The position numbers were made by a program, and so were the translations under genes. Positions 6,051-12,117 of a DNA stretch of 12,117 bases are shown one piece after another (the stretch's first letter is position 1; each line of letters starts with the position of its first letter). The stretch is from Pseudomonadota bacterium (GTDB lineage Bacteria; Desulfobacterota; WTBG01; CAIYCZ01), in assembly GCA_026388865.1 (NCBI GenBank), contig JAPLIX010000448.1, forward strand, positions 23,240-35,356. The letters are read 5' to 3'. The notes under the pieces are model-generated. The model worked only from the letters and a program-made list of their open reading frames with translations. It was not told the origin of the DNA and did not search any database.

Positions 6051-6194
6051 TATAGTGAACGACACAACAAAATAGTCATTGCCGGAAGCTGAAGCCCCGA
6101 GCGAAGCATGGGGGAACGCGGCAAGCGCAAAAGATTGCTTCGCTTCGTTCGCCATGACTCCTCTTGTGTCTGCTCACACCAGTCGTTCACTATA
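6051..6194. mobile_element. MITE-like element with TA-flanked terminal inverted repeats in the gcvH leader
   Basis: TATAGTGAACGAC (6051-6063) and GTCGTTCACTATA (6182-6194) are a perfect 13-bp inverted pair. If the outer TA is read as a duplicated TA target, the element has 11-bp ends TAGTGAACGAC, as expected of non-autonomous relatives of IS630/Tc1-type transposons. Inner arms are also inverted but imperfect: GTCATTGCCGGAAGC against the reverse complement of the right side, GTCATGGCGAACGAAGC. It holds no gene; its translation (MANEAKQS...) is the familiar product of such repeats. It lies 48 bases upstream of the gcvH start and downstream of the likely promoter, so it would be transcribed as part of the leader. 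Confidence 0.7.
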
Positions 6195-6227
6195 GTTCTT
6201 AACCAGGGTCATAGTCCCTTCATTGTT

Positions 6228-6256
6228 AAATTAAAAATACAATTTGCTCTTGTCAA
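6228..6256 (-). promoter_or_regulatory. Sigma-70-type promoter, probably for the gcvH-like gene
   Basis: On the minus strand a perfect TTGACA (6256-6251), a 17-base spacer and TAATTT (6233-6228) give a near-consensus housekeeping promoter. It points at the gcvH-like gene, whose start lies about 226 bases away, with the inserted 144-bp element in between. Without that insertion the leader would be about 80 bases, a normal length. No other minus-strand gene lies closer. Confidence 0.6.
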
Positions 6257-6360
6257 GCAAAAAAGGTAGTGTAACAATAAATTATTATGGCGCTGCGGGA
6301 CCTGAGCATGGAGACGGTACCTGAAGCAAGGTAAAAACATGCGCTCTATGCAGTACCTAT

Positions 6361-6395
6361 CAGGTTGTTGAAAAAGTAATTTTTCCCCAGGCTGG
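6361..6395. repeat. Inverted 35-bp copy of the end of the element at 5455-5606
   Basis: The reverse complement of this stretch matches 5572-5606 at 32 of 35 positions, and all three differences are transitions. It is also preceded by CTAT (6357-6360), like the left end of the other copy. It is a solo end without the rest of the element. It lies in the space before the metallo-hydrolase gene; the remaining bases of this space (6257-6360 and 6396-6463) show no gene, RNA or clear promoter. Confidence 0.65.
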
Positions 6396-6463
6396 ATCAC
6401 CTGCCAAAGCAGTGCGCCAACATTCATGAAGCTTTTCCAGTAAACGCTTGCGGAGCATACGCC

Positions 6464-7219
6464 ATGGAGATTACCATAATCGGCTCAGGCACCTGTGTTC
6501 CATCGCTCAGGAGGGCGGCGCCCGCTATCATGGTTGATACCGGAGCGCACAAATTCCTCCTTGACAGCGGCCCGGGAACGCTCCGCCAGATGCTGCACGC
6601 AGGAATCACCATAAACGATATTGACACTATAGTCTACAGCCATTTTCATGCTGATCATACTGCCGATCTGGTGCCGTTTATATTTGCCTTAAAATATTCC
6701 CCGGGAGCGATACGAACAAAAAATATTTCTATTATCGGCCCTCCCGGGTTAAAGGAATTTTACCGGTGCCTGACGCTGGCGTACGGGAGATGGATTGTAC
6801 CGGAGCATTTCACCATCAACTGGATTGAATCAGCCGGCGGATCAATTACGTGCGGCTCGGCCACGGTAAAGACCGCCCCCACCATGCACGCGGAAAGCAG
6901 TATGGCAACACGCATTGAACTTGAGAGCGGTCAGGCAGTGGTTTATTCAGGAGATTCTGAATACTGTGCAAACCTTGTAGAGCTTGGCCGCAACGCAGAC
7001 CTGCTGATACTTGAGTGCGCGTTTCCTGAAGAAATGAAGTCCATCGGGCACCTGACGCCGTCCCTGGCCGGAAGGATTGCCCGCGAGTCCCGGTGTAAAA
7101 AGCTTCTCCTTACCCATTTTTACCCCCCCTGTGACGAAAGCGACCTCCTTACACCGCTGCGTAAAGAATTTTCGGGTGCGGTAATTCTGGCTGAAGATTT
7201 AATGAAGATCTGTATCTGA
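6464..7219 (+). CDS. RNase Z-like metallo-beta-lactamase-fold hydrolase
   Basis: This 251-residue protein belongs to the metallo-beta-lactamase superfamily, closest by pattern to the ribonuclease Z branch. It opens MEITIIGSGTCVPS, has the metal motif SHFHADH (residues 59-65), a third-ligand histidine in PTMHAESS (H142), the bridging aspartate in YSGDSEY (D164), GHLTP (H196) and the final histidine in LLLTHFYP (H218). All expected ligands for two zinc ions are present. It lacks the long flexible arm used by bacterial RNase Z to grip tRNA and is shorter than typical RNase Z (about 300). It could be a tRNA 3'-processing enzyme of a short type or a hydrolase of another phosphodiester or ester substrate. 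The start is supported by GGAG 9 bases upstream. It is the first of five plus-strand genes. Confidence 0.9.
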   Translation: MEITIIGSGTCVPSLRRAAPAIMVDTGAHKFLLDSGPGTLRQMLHAGITINDIDTIVYSHFHADHTADLVPFIFALKYSPGAIRTKNISIIGPPGLKEFYRCLTLAYGRWIVPEHFTINWIESAGGSITCGSATVKTAPTMHAESSMATRIELESGQAVVYSGDSEYCANLVELGRNADLLILECAFPEEMKSIGHLTPSLAGRIARESRCKKLLLTHFYPPCDESDLLTPLRKEFSGAVILAEDLMKICI

Positions 7220-7293
7220 TACGGGTATGGTTTATAATTATTCTCGTTAACTATAAATAACCAGCAAGAAATTAAAAGCTATAAATTACGCGG

Positions 7294-8235
7294 ATGGCTG
7301 CTGGAAGACGCTTTTTAATCACCGGCGGGAGCGGGTTCGTAGGATGGAACCTGGTTAATTTTTTAAAAAACCGCCATGAGGTGGCTGCCGGCTTTTACCG
7401 GAATCCGGTGCAGATTGAGGGCTGCCGCTTTCTGGAAATGGATATAACCGACCGGTCACGGGTTCTTGAAGCCGTCCGCCGTATTGAGCCCGCGGTCATA
7501 ATCCATGCTGCGGCCCTGTCATCTCCTGACGAATGTGAAGAAAACAGAGCGCTGACCGGCGACGTCAATATCGCGGGAACGCTCAATATGCTCGATGCCG
7601 CCCGGGAATGCAACTGCCGTATGGTCTATGTTTCAACTGATCTGGTGTTTGATGGTGAAAGCGGCAACTATTCCGAGGCATCTGCTCCCTGCCCCATAAA
7701 TTACTATGGCTGGTCAAAGCTGGAAGGGGAAAAGCTCTGTATGCAATCTGCAGCAGATGCGCTGATTGTGCGCATCACCCTCCAGTACGGATGGGGTAAC
7801 GGTATACGCGCCTCAGGCAGCGACTGGCTCATGAAAAATATCCGGGCAGGCAGCCAGGTACGCCTCTTTACCGACCAGTACCGGACCATGACCTATGTCA
7901 TGGATACGGCACGGGGGTTAGAGCTGGCAGCGCTTAACGGCGCACCGCGGGAGATGTATCACCTCACCGGGCCGGAGCGCGTCAGCCGCTATGCTTTCGG
8001 GCGCGCCGTTGCCTCTGCATGTAAGCTTCCGCACCACCTGCTGATAAAATCGCGGATGGCAGATGTCCCGGCCCGTGCCCCGCGGCCCAGGGATGTATCA
8101 CTGAACGGAAAAAAATTCTTACGCCGGTTCAGCTATCAGCCGCGCGGAATAACTGAGGGGGTTGCGGCAATGGCGCAAAGCGAATGGGTCCAGGGGGCCA
8201 AGGGTTCAAAGGTCCCGAAGAATGGGGAATGCTGA
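7294..8235 (+). CDS. RmlD-like SDR-family sugar-nucleotide reductase with repeat-encoded tail
   Basis: The 313-residue protein has an N-terminal Rossmann motif, LITGGSGFVG (residues 8-17), the NAD(P)-family HAAALSSPDECE segment (71-82), the catalytic serine region STDLVFDGESG (114-124), and YxxxK in YYGWSKLEGE (Y138, K142). RTMTYVMDTARGL (197-209) and YHLTGPERVSRY follow, and then ARAPRPRDVSL, as in dTDP-4-dehydrorhamnose reductase (RmlD) and relatives. The substrate is probably a nucleotide-linked 4-keto sugar for envelope glycans, but other RmlD-fold activities are possible. The start at 7294 puts the Rossmann motif at the usual place; the ribosome site is poor. A TATAAT (7233-7238) lies 56 bases upstream, but no matching -35 is seen. 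The last 15 or so residues (VQGAKGSKVPKNGEC) are encoded by the left arm of an intergenic repeat and are probably not part of the original protein. Confidence 0.85.
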   Translation: MAAGRRFLITGGSGFVGWNLVNFLKNRHEVAAGFYRNPVQIEGCRFLEMDITDRSRVLEAVRRIEPAVIIHAAALSSPDECEENRALTGDVNIAGTLNMLDAARECNCRMVYVSTDLVFDGESGNYSEASAPCPINYYGWSKLEGEKLCMQSAADALIVRITLQYGWGNGIRASGSDWLMKNIRAGSQVRLFTDQYRTMTYVMDTARGLELAALNGAPREMYHLTGPERVSRYAFGRAVASACKLPHHLLIKSRMADVPARAPRPRDVSLNGKKFLRRFSYQPRGITEGVAAMAQSEWVQGAKGSKVPKNGEC

Positions 8236-8338
8236 TTGCGGAATGCAGAATGTTTTTTAATATTCGGCAATCTGAATTCTGCAATCCGCATTATGCTTGA
8301 ACCCTGGAATCCTGGAACCCTCGAATCCTTGAATCCTG
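8186..8338. repeat. Imperfect inverted repeat overlapping the reductase stop codon
   Basis: Left arm 8186-8250 and right arm 8276-8338 are complementary in blocks. GGGTTCAA (8202-8209) pairs perfectly with TTGAACCC (8297-8304), and ATTGCGGAATGCAGAAT pairs imperfectly with the reverse complement of the right arm, ATGCGGATTGCAGAAT. The right arm also contains short repeats of the CCTGGAA/TCGAATCCT type. The element starts inside the reductase gene and supplies its stop codon. It fills most of the gap before the ferredoxin gene and may form a large hairpin in the transcript. Confidence 0.6.
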
Positions 8339-8355
8339 ATCGTTAAGAGTAAGCT

Positions 8356-9702
8356 ATGGGCCATGGCCACATCCTGACCGAAGCTCACCGGGCGCTGGTA
8401 AAGCGGCTTGAAGCCGGCACTGCTGCTCTTCCTGAACCGGAAGATCCGCGTGCACGCGAAGCGTGGAAGGAAATTCTTGAAATTCTCTTCACCCCTGATG
8501 AGGCTGCGCTTGCTTCACGGATGCCGGTAAAACCAGCGTCGCTTGAACAGCTGACAATCCATTTTAAAATCAGACCGGAGGAGTTAAAGGCCCGCCTTGA
8601 CAAAATGTGCGATAAGGCGCTGATTGTAGACCTTATCAATCCTGAAACCGGACAGGCCGTGTATGTTCTCTCCCCTCCGGTAGTCGGCTTCGTCGAGTTC
8701 TCAATGATGCGGGCCCATGACAGCATGCCGAAAAAACAGCTTGCTGAAGCTTTTGAAGCCTATATGCACGGAGACGAAACCTTCGTCCGTGAAGTGTTTG
8801 CCGGGAAAACTACCATCGGCAGAACCCTGGTACATGAAACCGCGTTCACGGAGGAGTCGCTGCCTGAAGTTTTGGACTGGGAGCGGGCCACGGCAATTAT
8901 TGAAAACGCCTCCGCCATCGCAGTCTCCCTGTGCTATTGCCGGCACAAAAGCTCCCATCTGGGCACGGCCTGTACAGCGCCCCTGGAAAACTGCCTGTCA
9001 ATTAACAGCGGTGCTGATTTTGTTATCCGCCGCTCCTTCGGCCGGGCACTGGGCACGGCAGAAGCCCTGGAGATTCTCCACGCCGCGCGGGAAAACGGTC
9101 TGGTTCATATTGCTGATAATGTGGCCCAGAGCCCCGCCTACATCTGCAGCTGCTGCGGCTGCTGCTGCGGTCAGCTGCAGACGATAAACAGGTACTCACT
9201 GCCGGCAGTCACTCCCAGCGGTTTCAGCGCATCCTGCGACCGGCAGCTGTGCACCGGATGCTCCCGGTGTTCAAAGGCGTGCCCGATTGCTGCCATTGCC
9301 ATGACTGCTCCCGGCCCGGAAACGCACCCCACCGACAAACCGGTCCCCGCCATTGATGCAGACCGCTGTATCGGATGCGGAATCTGTGCCCATACCTGCA
9401 GCAAGGGGGCGATGACTATGGTGCGCAGATCCCGGCAGCCCCACATTCCCCGCAACTCCCTTGAAAAAGTCATCCGCATGATGCTTGAGCGGGGCAGGCT
9501 GCCCCACCTGCTTTTTGATCAAAGCATGGGCCGCTCAAGCTATTTTTTAAACCGCTTAATTGCCGCCCTCTGCGCTCTTCCGCCGATTGAGAAAATGCTT
9601 GCCAGCGAGCAGCTGCAATCACGGTTTGTGCGCTTTGTTCTTTCCCGCGTTCAAAATCCCGCTGGCTATGGAAACAAGCATGGAACGCATGCCAGCCGCT
9701 AA
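8356..9702 (+). CDS. Cysteine-rich protein with two C-terminal 4Fe-4S ferredoxin motifs and a helical N-terminal domain
   Basis: The 448-residue protein has several parts. Residues 1-110 are helical, with a possible winged-helix-like segment (SLEQLTIHFKIRPEELKARL, 62-81). A middle domain carries LCYCRHK (C193, C195) followed by C206 and C213, the CxCR...C..P...C arrangement I recall in proteins of strict anaerobes. A dense cluster CSCCGCCCG follows (264-272). The ferredoxin part has C299-C302-C305-C309-P and C338-C341-C344-C348, two complete 4Fe-4S binding motifs. The tail (366-430) is helical. No signal peptide or membrane segment is seen, so it is probably cytoplasmic. An electron-transfer role is well supported, but the partner is unknown. 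The extra cysteines could bind a further cluster or zinc. The ribosome site before the ATG is weak. The glycosyltransferase gene overlaps its 3' end. Confidence 0.87.
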   Translation: MGHGHILTEAHRALVKRLEAGTAALPEPEDPRAREAWKEILEILFTPDEAALASRMPVKPASLEQLTIHFKIRPEELKARLDKMCDKALIVDLINPETGQAVYVLSPPVVGFVEFSMMRAHDSMPKKQLAEAFEAYMHGDETFVREVFAGKTTIGRTLVHETAFTEESLPEVLDWERATAIIENASAIAVSLCYCRHKSSHLGTACTAPLENCLSINSGADFVIRRSFGRALGTAEALEILHAARENGLVHIADNVAQSPAYICSCCGCCCGQLQTINRYSLPAVTPSGFSASCDRQLCTGCSRCSKACPIAAIAMTAPGPETHPTDKPVPAIDADRCIGCGICAHTCSKGAMTMVRRSRQPHIPRNSLEKVIRMMLERGRLPHLLFDQSMGRSSYFLNRLIAALCALPPIEKMLASEQLQSRFVRFVLSRVQNPAGYGNKHGTHASR

Positions 9703-11314
9703 TTTCTCGCTGCGTTTAAAACGCCTGCTTGACCGCCTCGCTGAAAACCGGGCGCTGCTGGTGATCCTGCTTCTGGCCCTGAGTGTCCGGCTCTGGTGCA
9801 TCGCATTCGGACTTCCCGACATAGAGCATGGCGATGAAAGCGAAGTGGTGAACCATGCGGTCCGCTTTGGCAGCGGTGATCTGAACCCTCACCGGTTTCA
9901 GTACGGGTCCCTGTTTCAGTATCTGCTGTTTATTTTCTACAGCCTCTATTTTCTTATCTCGTATGCGGCCGGCACCGCTGCCTCGGTGCACCGGTTTGCC
10001 GTTAATTTTGTGCAGGACCCCACGGTGTTCTACCTGATTGCGCGCAGCCTGTCTGCGGTCCTGGGCACCGCCACCGTAGCATTGACCTATCTCATGGGCA
10101 AAGCCCTGAAAAACAGAGAAACCGGGCTTGCCGCCGCCCTGTTCCTGGCCGTAAGCTTCAACCATGCGGTCCATTCCCATTACTGCACGGTGGATATAGC
10201 GGTAACCTTTCTTTTTTCCGCATCTGCATACGCAAGCCTTCGGATCTTTCAGCAGGATGGTTTCAGGCCGTACGCAGCAGCGGGATTGCTGGCCGGTCTT
10301 GCGTTGGCAACAAAATTTAACGGGATTATTGCTGCAGTCACGCTGCTTGCCGCGCATTTCCTGAAACAGGGCAGCGGGCATTTTTACCGCAGGTGTGCCA
10401 GCAAAAAACTTTGGGCCGGCATTGCCGCCATCTTTTTTGGCCACGTTGTCGCCTGCCCGTTTTTCTATTTTGATCTGAACACGGCACTCTCCGAAGTTGC
10501 TGAGCTTAAAGCCTTTCATGCTGCGACCGGCCTTACGCTGTTCACGTATCTGCAGGGCTTTATCAAAGAGTACTGGGGAATACCCCTGGGCGCTATCTGC
10601 CTGCTTGGGTTTCTCCGGTCTGCGGCAACGCGCAGCCGGGAGCGACTGACCCTGTTTGTTACTGCGGCGGCAGTGCTCTTATTTGCTGCGCAATATAAAT
10701 ATGCGGAAGCAAAATATATAGTATATTCCTTTCCGGTCTTTGCCGTGCTTGGGGGTTTGTTTTTTATCGAGTGCTGCGGCCGCCTGAACCGGGTATATGC
10801 TGCAGCAATTATGCTCGTACTGCTTATTCATCCCCTGTACATGATCTGCGCATGGGACTACGAGCACGCACAAAAAAGTATCAACCATGAGGCCCGGGAA
10901 TGGATCGAGGCCAGCATAAAAACGAACTCCAAGATCCTGCTCGACAACATCGGCAATGAAGGGCCCAAGCTGGAAAATGCGCCCGATCAATTGCAGGAGC
11001 AGTATCAGCGGGCGCTGCAGCACAAATTACTCAAAGCTGATTATCTGAAATTAAAGCTGGAAACAAAGCCGAAAATCTATTATAGAGTTTACCAGGTGGA
11101 TAGCGCTGACGGATCGCGCCGGGATGACTATCTCGCCTATCGTCTCTGGCAGGATACCGAAGAGATAGGCCGCCCGCCGGGCTATTACCGGGAAAAAGGA
11201 TTTGATTATATTATGGTAACGGACAGATATTTCTCTCAGATGGCAAGGGGGTTTAACCTCATCAAGGAATTTAAACGGGGAACGAAGGGTATAAGAATCT
11301 ACAAAATAAGCTGA
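9680..11314 (+). CDS. GT39/ArnT-type polyprenyl-linked membrane glycosyltransferase
   Basis: From the chosen start this is a 544-residue polytopic membrane protein. A first membrane helix (about 26-42) is followed by the extracytoplasmic loop motif GLPDIEHGDESE with the acidic pair D52-E53. This is where PMT/ArnT-type GT-C enzymes carry the catalytic aspartate. The next loop, RFGSGDLNPHRFQYGSLFQY, is also typical. About nine to eleven helices follow, then a soluble C-terminal domain (about 390-544). The family moves a sugar from a polyprenyl-phosphate donor to lipid, glycan or protein acceptors at the outer face of the inner membrane. Possible in-frame ATGs are at 9560, 9668, 9680 and 9689. 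The first would add residues read from the ferredoxin gene's other frame. 9680 has GGAA about 8 bases upstream and gives a sensible N-terminus. Overlap of 23 bases with the ferredoxin gene suggests coupled translation. Confidence 0.85.
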   Translation: MERMPAANFSLRLKRLLDRLAENRALLVILLLALSVRLWCIAFGLPDIEHGDESEVVNHAVRFGSGDLNPHRFQYGSLFQYLLFIFYSLYFLISYAAGTAASVHRFAVNFVQDPTVFYLIARSLSAVLGTATVALTYLMGKALKNRETGLAAALFLAVSFNHAVHSHYCTVDIAVTFLFSASAYASLRIFQQDGFRPYAAAGLLAGLALATKFNGIIAAVTLLAAHFLKQGSGHFYRRCASKKLWAGIAAIFFGHVVACPFFYFDLNTALSEVAELKAFHAATGLTLFTYLQGFIKEYWGIPLGAICLLGFLRSAATRSRERLTLFVTAAAVLLFAAQYKYAEAKYIVYSFPVFAVLGGLFFIECCGRLNRVYAAAIMLVLLIHPLYMICAWDYEHAQKSINHEAREWIEASIKTNSKILLDNIGNEGPKLENAPDQLQEQYQRALQHKLLKADYLKLKLETKPKIYYRVYQVDSADGSRRDDYLAYRLWQDTEEIGRPPGYYREKGFDYIMVTDRYFSQMARGFNLIKEFKRGTKGIRIYKIS

Positions 11315-11346
11315 TTGCGGTCAGCCTAGAACTCAAGGAGTGCACT

Positions 11347-12111
11347 ATGAAAAAATATGCCATCATTTTTACCGTATGTTTCTTTGCCGCGGCATGCGGC
11401 TCAAAAGCGGAAAAAGCTCCTGATGTAAAAGAAGCCCCGCAGAGCGCCGCAGCTCCCGCAGCCCCCGCCGCGTACAGCGGAAAAGTGCTGAGCACCAGGG
11501 ATGCTTCAAATTATACCTATCTGGAAATACAGGGCAAGGGCGCGGCATTCTGGGCAGCAATACCGCACAGTGCGGTGAAACAGGGCGATACGGTTGAACT
11601 CCTCAGTCCCGCCGTCATGAATAATTTTGAGGCTAAAGTCCTGGGAAGGAAATTTGACACCATCATTTTTGCCGGCGGCGTTTTGATAAATGGCAAGCAG
11701 CCGGAAGCAGCTGCAGGCAAGCCTCAGGCAGCAGCGGAAAACCAGAAGCAGCAGGAAATGCCTGTTGATGCCGGCTCCCACATGAAAGCTGCCAGCGCAG
11801 CTGATGCCTCTGACGTGAAGCAGGCTGCGGGTGGTGTGACCATTGCCGAGATCCTTGCAAAGCCCGCCTCCTTTAAGGATAAAAAAATAGTGCTGCAGGC
11901 CAAAGTTGTTAAATTTCTGCCCGAGATCATGAAAAAAAACTGGCTACACCTGAAAGATGCCTCGGTAGCGGATAAGGATATCGTGGCAACCAGCGCGGGA
12001 CAATTTAAGGTCGGGGATGTGGTCCTGATTGAAGGAACGGTTAAAACCAATCAGGATTTCGGCTTCGGCTATAAGTACGATGTGCTGATAGAAGAAGTAA
12101 AAATAAAGTAG
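11347..12111 (+). CDS. NrfJ-like lipoprotein with two OB-fold-type domains
   Basis: The 254-residue protein has a lipoprotein signal: MKKYAIIFTVCFFAAAC, with the lipid-modified cysteine at 17, followed by GS and an Ala/Pro-rich linker. The first domain (about 43-112), GKVLSTRDASNYTYLEIQ...FWAAIPHSAVKQGDTVEL...MNNFEAKVLGRKFDTIIF, matches the pattern I recall for NrfJ-type periplasmic proteins. A low-complexity Ala/Gln/Lys linker (118-160) leads to a second domain (164-254) with VTIAEILAKPASFKDKKIVL, VKFLPEIMKKNWLHLKD and GYKYDVLIEEVKI, an OB-fold-like nucleic-acid-binding family pattern often fused to the first. It is probably anchored in the outer membrane or inner membrane facing the periplasm. 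The role is unknown; NrfJ relatives accompany multihaem cytochrome systems. A perfect AAGGAG lies 7 bases before the ATG. It follows the glycosyltransferase by 32 bases. Confidence 0.82.
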   Translation: MKKYAIIFTVCFFAAACGSKAEKAPDVKEAPQSAAAPAAPAAYSGKVLSTRDASNYTYLEIQGKGAAFWAAIPHSAVKQGDTVELLSPAVMNNFEAKVLGRKFDTIIFAGGVLINGKQPEAAAGKPQAAAENQKQQEMPVDAGSHMKAASAADASDVKQAAGGVTIAEILAKPASFKDKKIVLQAKVVKFLPEIMKKNWLHLKDASVADKDIVATSAGQFKVGDVVLIEGTVKTNQDFGFGYKYDVLIEEVKIK

Positions 12112-12117
12112 CTGCCG

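Noticed and set aside
6003..6155. N-terminal extension of the gcvH-like protein to 182 residues.
   Set aside because: The extra 51 residues are mostly encoded by the inserted repeat. The internal ATG at 6002 has a strong ribosome site and gives the family length.
7233..7238. TATAAT before the reductase gene as a promoter.
   Set aside because: No -35 match at 16-18 bases; left as a remark only.
9560..9679. Longer N-terminus for the glycosyltransferase starting at 9560.
   Set aside because: It lies wholly inside the ferredoxin gene in another frame, has no ribosome site, and adds a polar segment not expected before the first membrane helix.

Overview
The window looks like ordinary chromosome from a Gram-negative, probably anaerobic bacterium. 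Signs of this are an FtsH/TilS pair, a lipobox lipoprotein resembling the NrfJ-type periplasmic family, a small secreted protein resembling exosortase-associated family TIGR04073, a cysteine-rich double-cluster ferredoxin protein and a GT39-type membrane glycosyltransferase. Intergenic DNA rich in palindromic repeats, including a CAGGCTGTTGAAAAA-ended element, recalls Desulfobacterota, Nitrospirota or candidate-phylum genomes. I cannot place the organism more precisely.

Layout. 1-3175 (minus strand): tilS, a 309-bp gap with a REP-like hairpin, then ftsH, which runs off the left edge. ftsH carries an in-frame TGA (1279-1277) exactly between its periplasmic domain and second membrane helix, so it reads as a 99-residue N-terminal piece and a separate catalytic piece. 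3176-3654: a gene-free stretch with a probable tilS promoter and nested inverted repeats. 3655-5398: a small secreted TIGR04073-like protein (+), a small coiled-coil protein (-) whose stop abuts it, a small helical orphan (+) and a nitroreductase (+). 5399-6463: a lipoyl-carrier gene related to gcvH (-), hemmed in by mobile-type repeats. One 152-bp element sits exactly at its stop codon. A second, 144-bp element lies in its leader, between a good TTGACA-17-TAATTT promoter and the ribosome-binding site. A 35-bp inverted copy of the end of the first element lies beyond the promoter.

6464-12111 (all plus): an RNase Z-like metallo-hydrolase, an RmlD-type sugar-nucleotide reductase whose C-terminal tail is encoded by an intergenic repeat, the ferredoxin protein, a GT39-type glycosyltransferase overlapping it, and a tandem OB-fold lipoprotein. 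The reductase and glycosyltransferase suggest cell-envelope glycan work; the ferredoxin and lipoprotein suggest redox or periplasmic roles. I see no single pathway uniting this run.

The most notable observations are the split ftsH and the repeat insertions around the gcvH-like gene. I found no CRISPR array, tRNA, rRNA, transposase or recognisable defence system, and no convincing novel multi-gene system.
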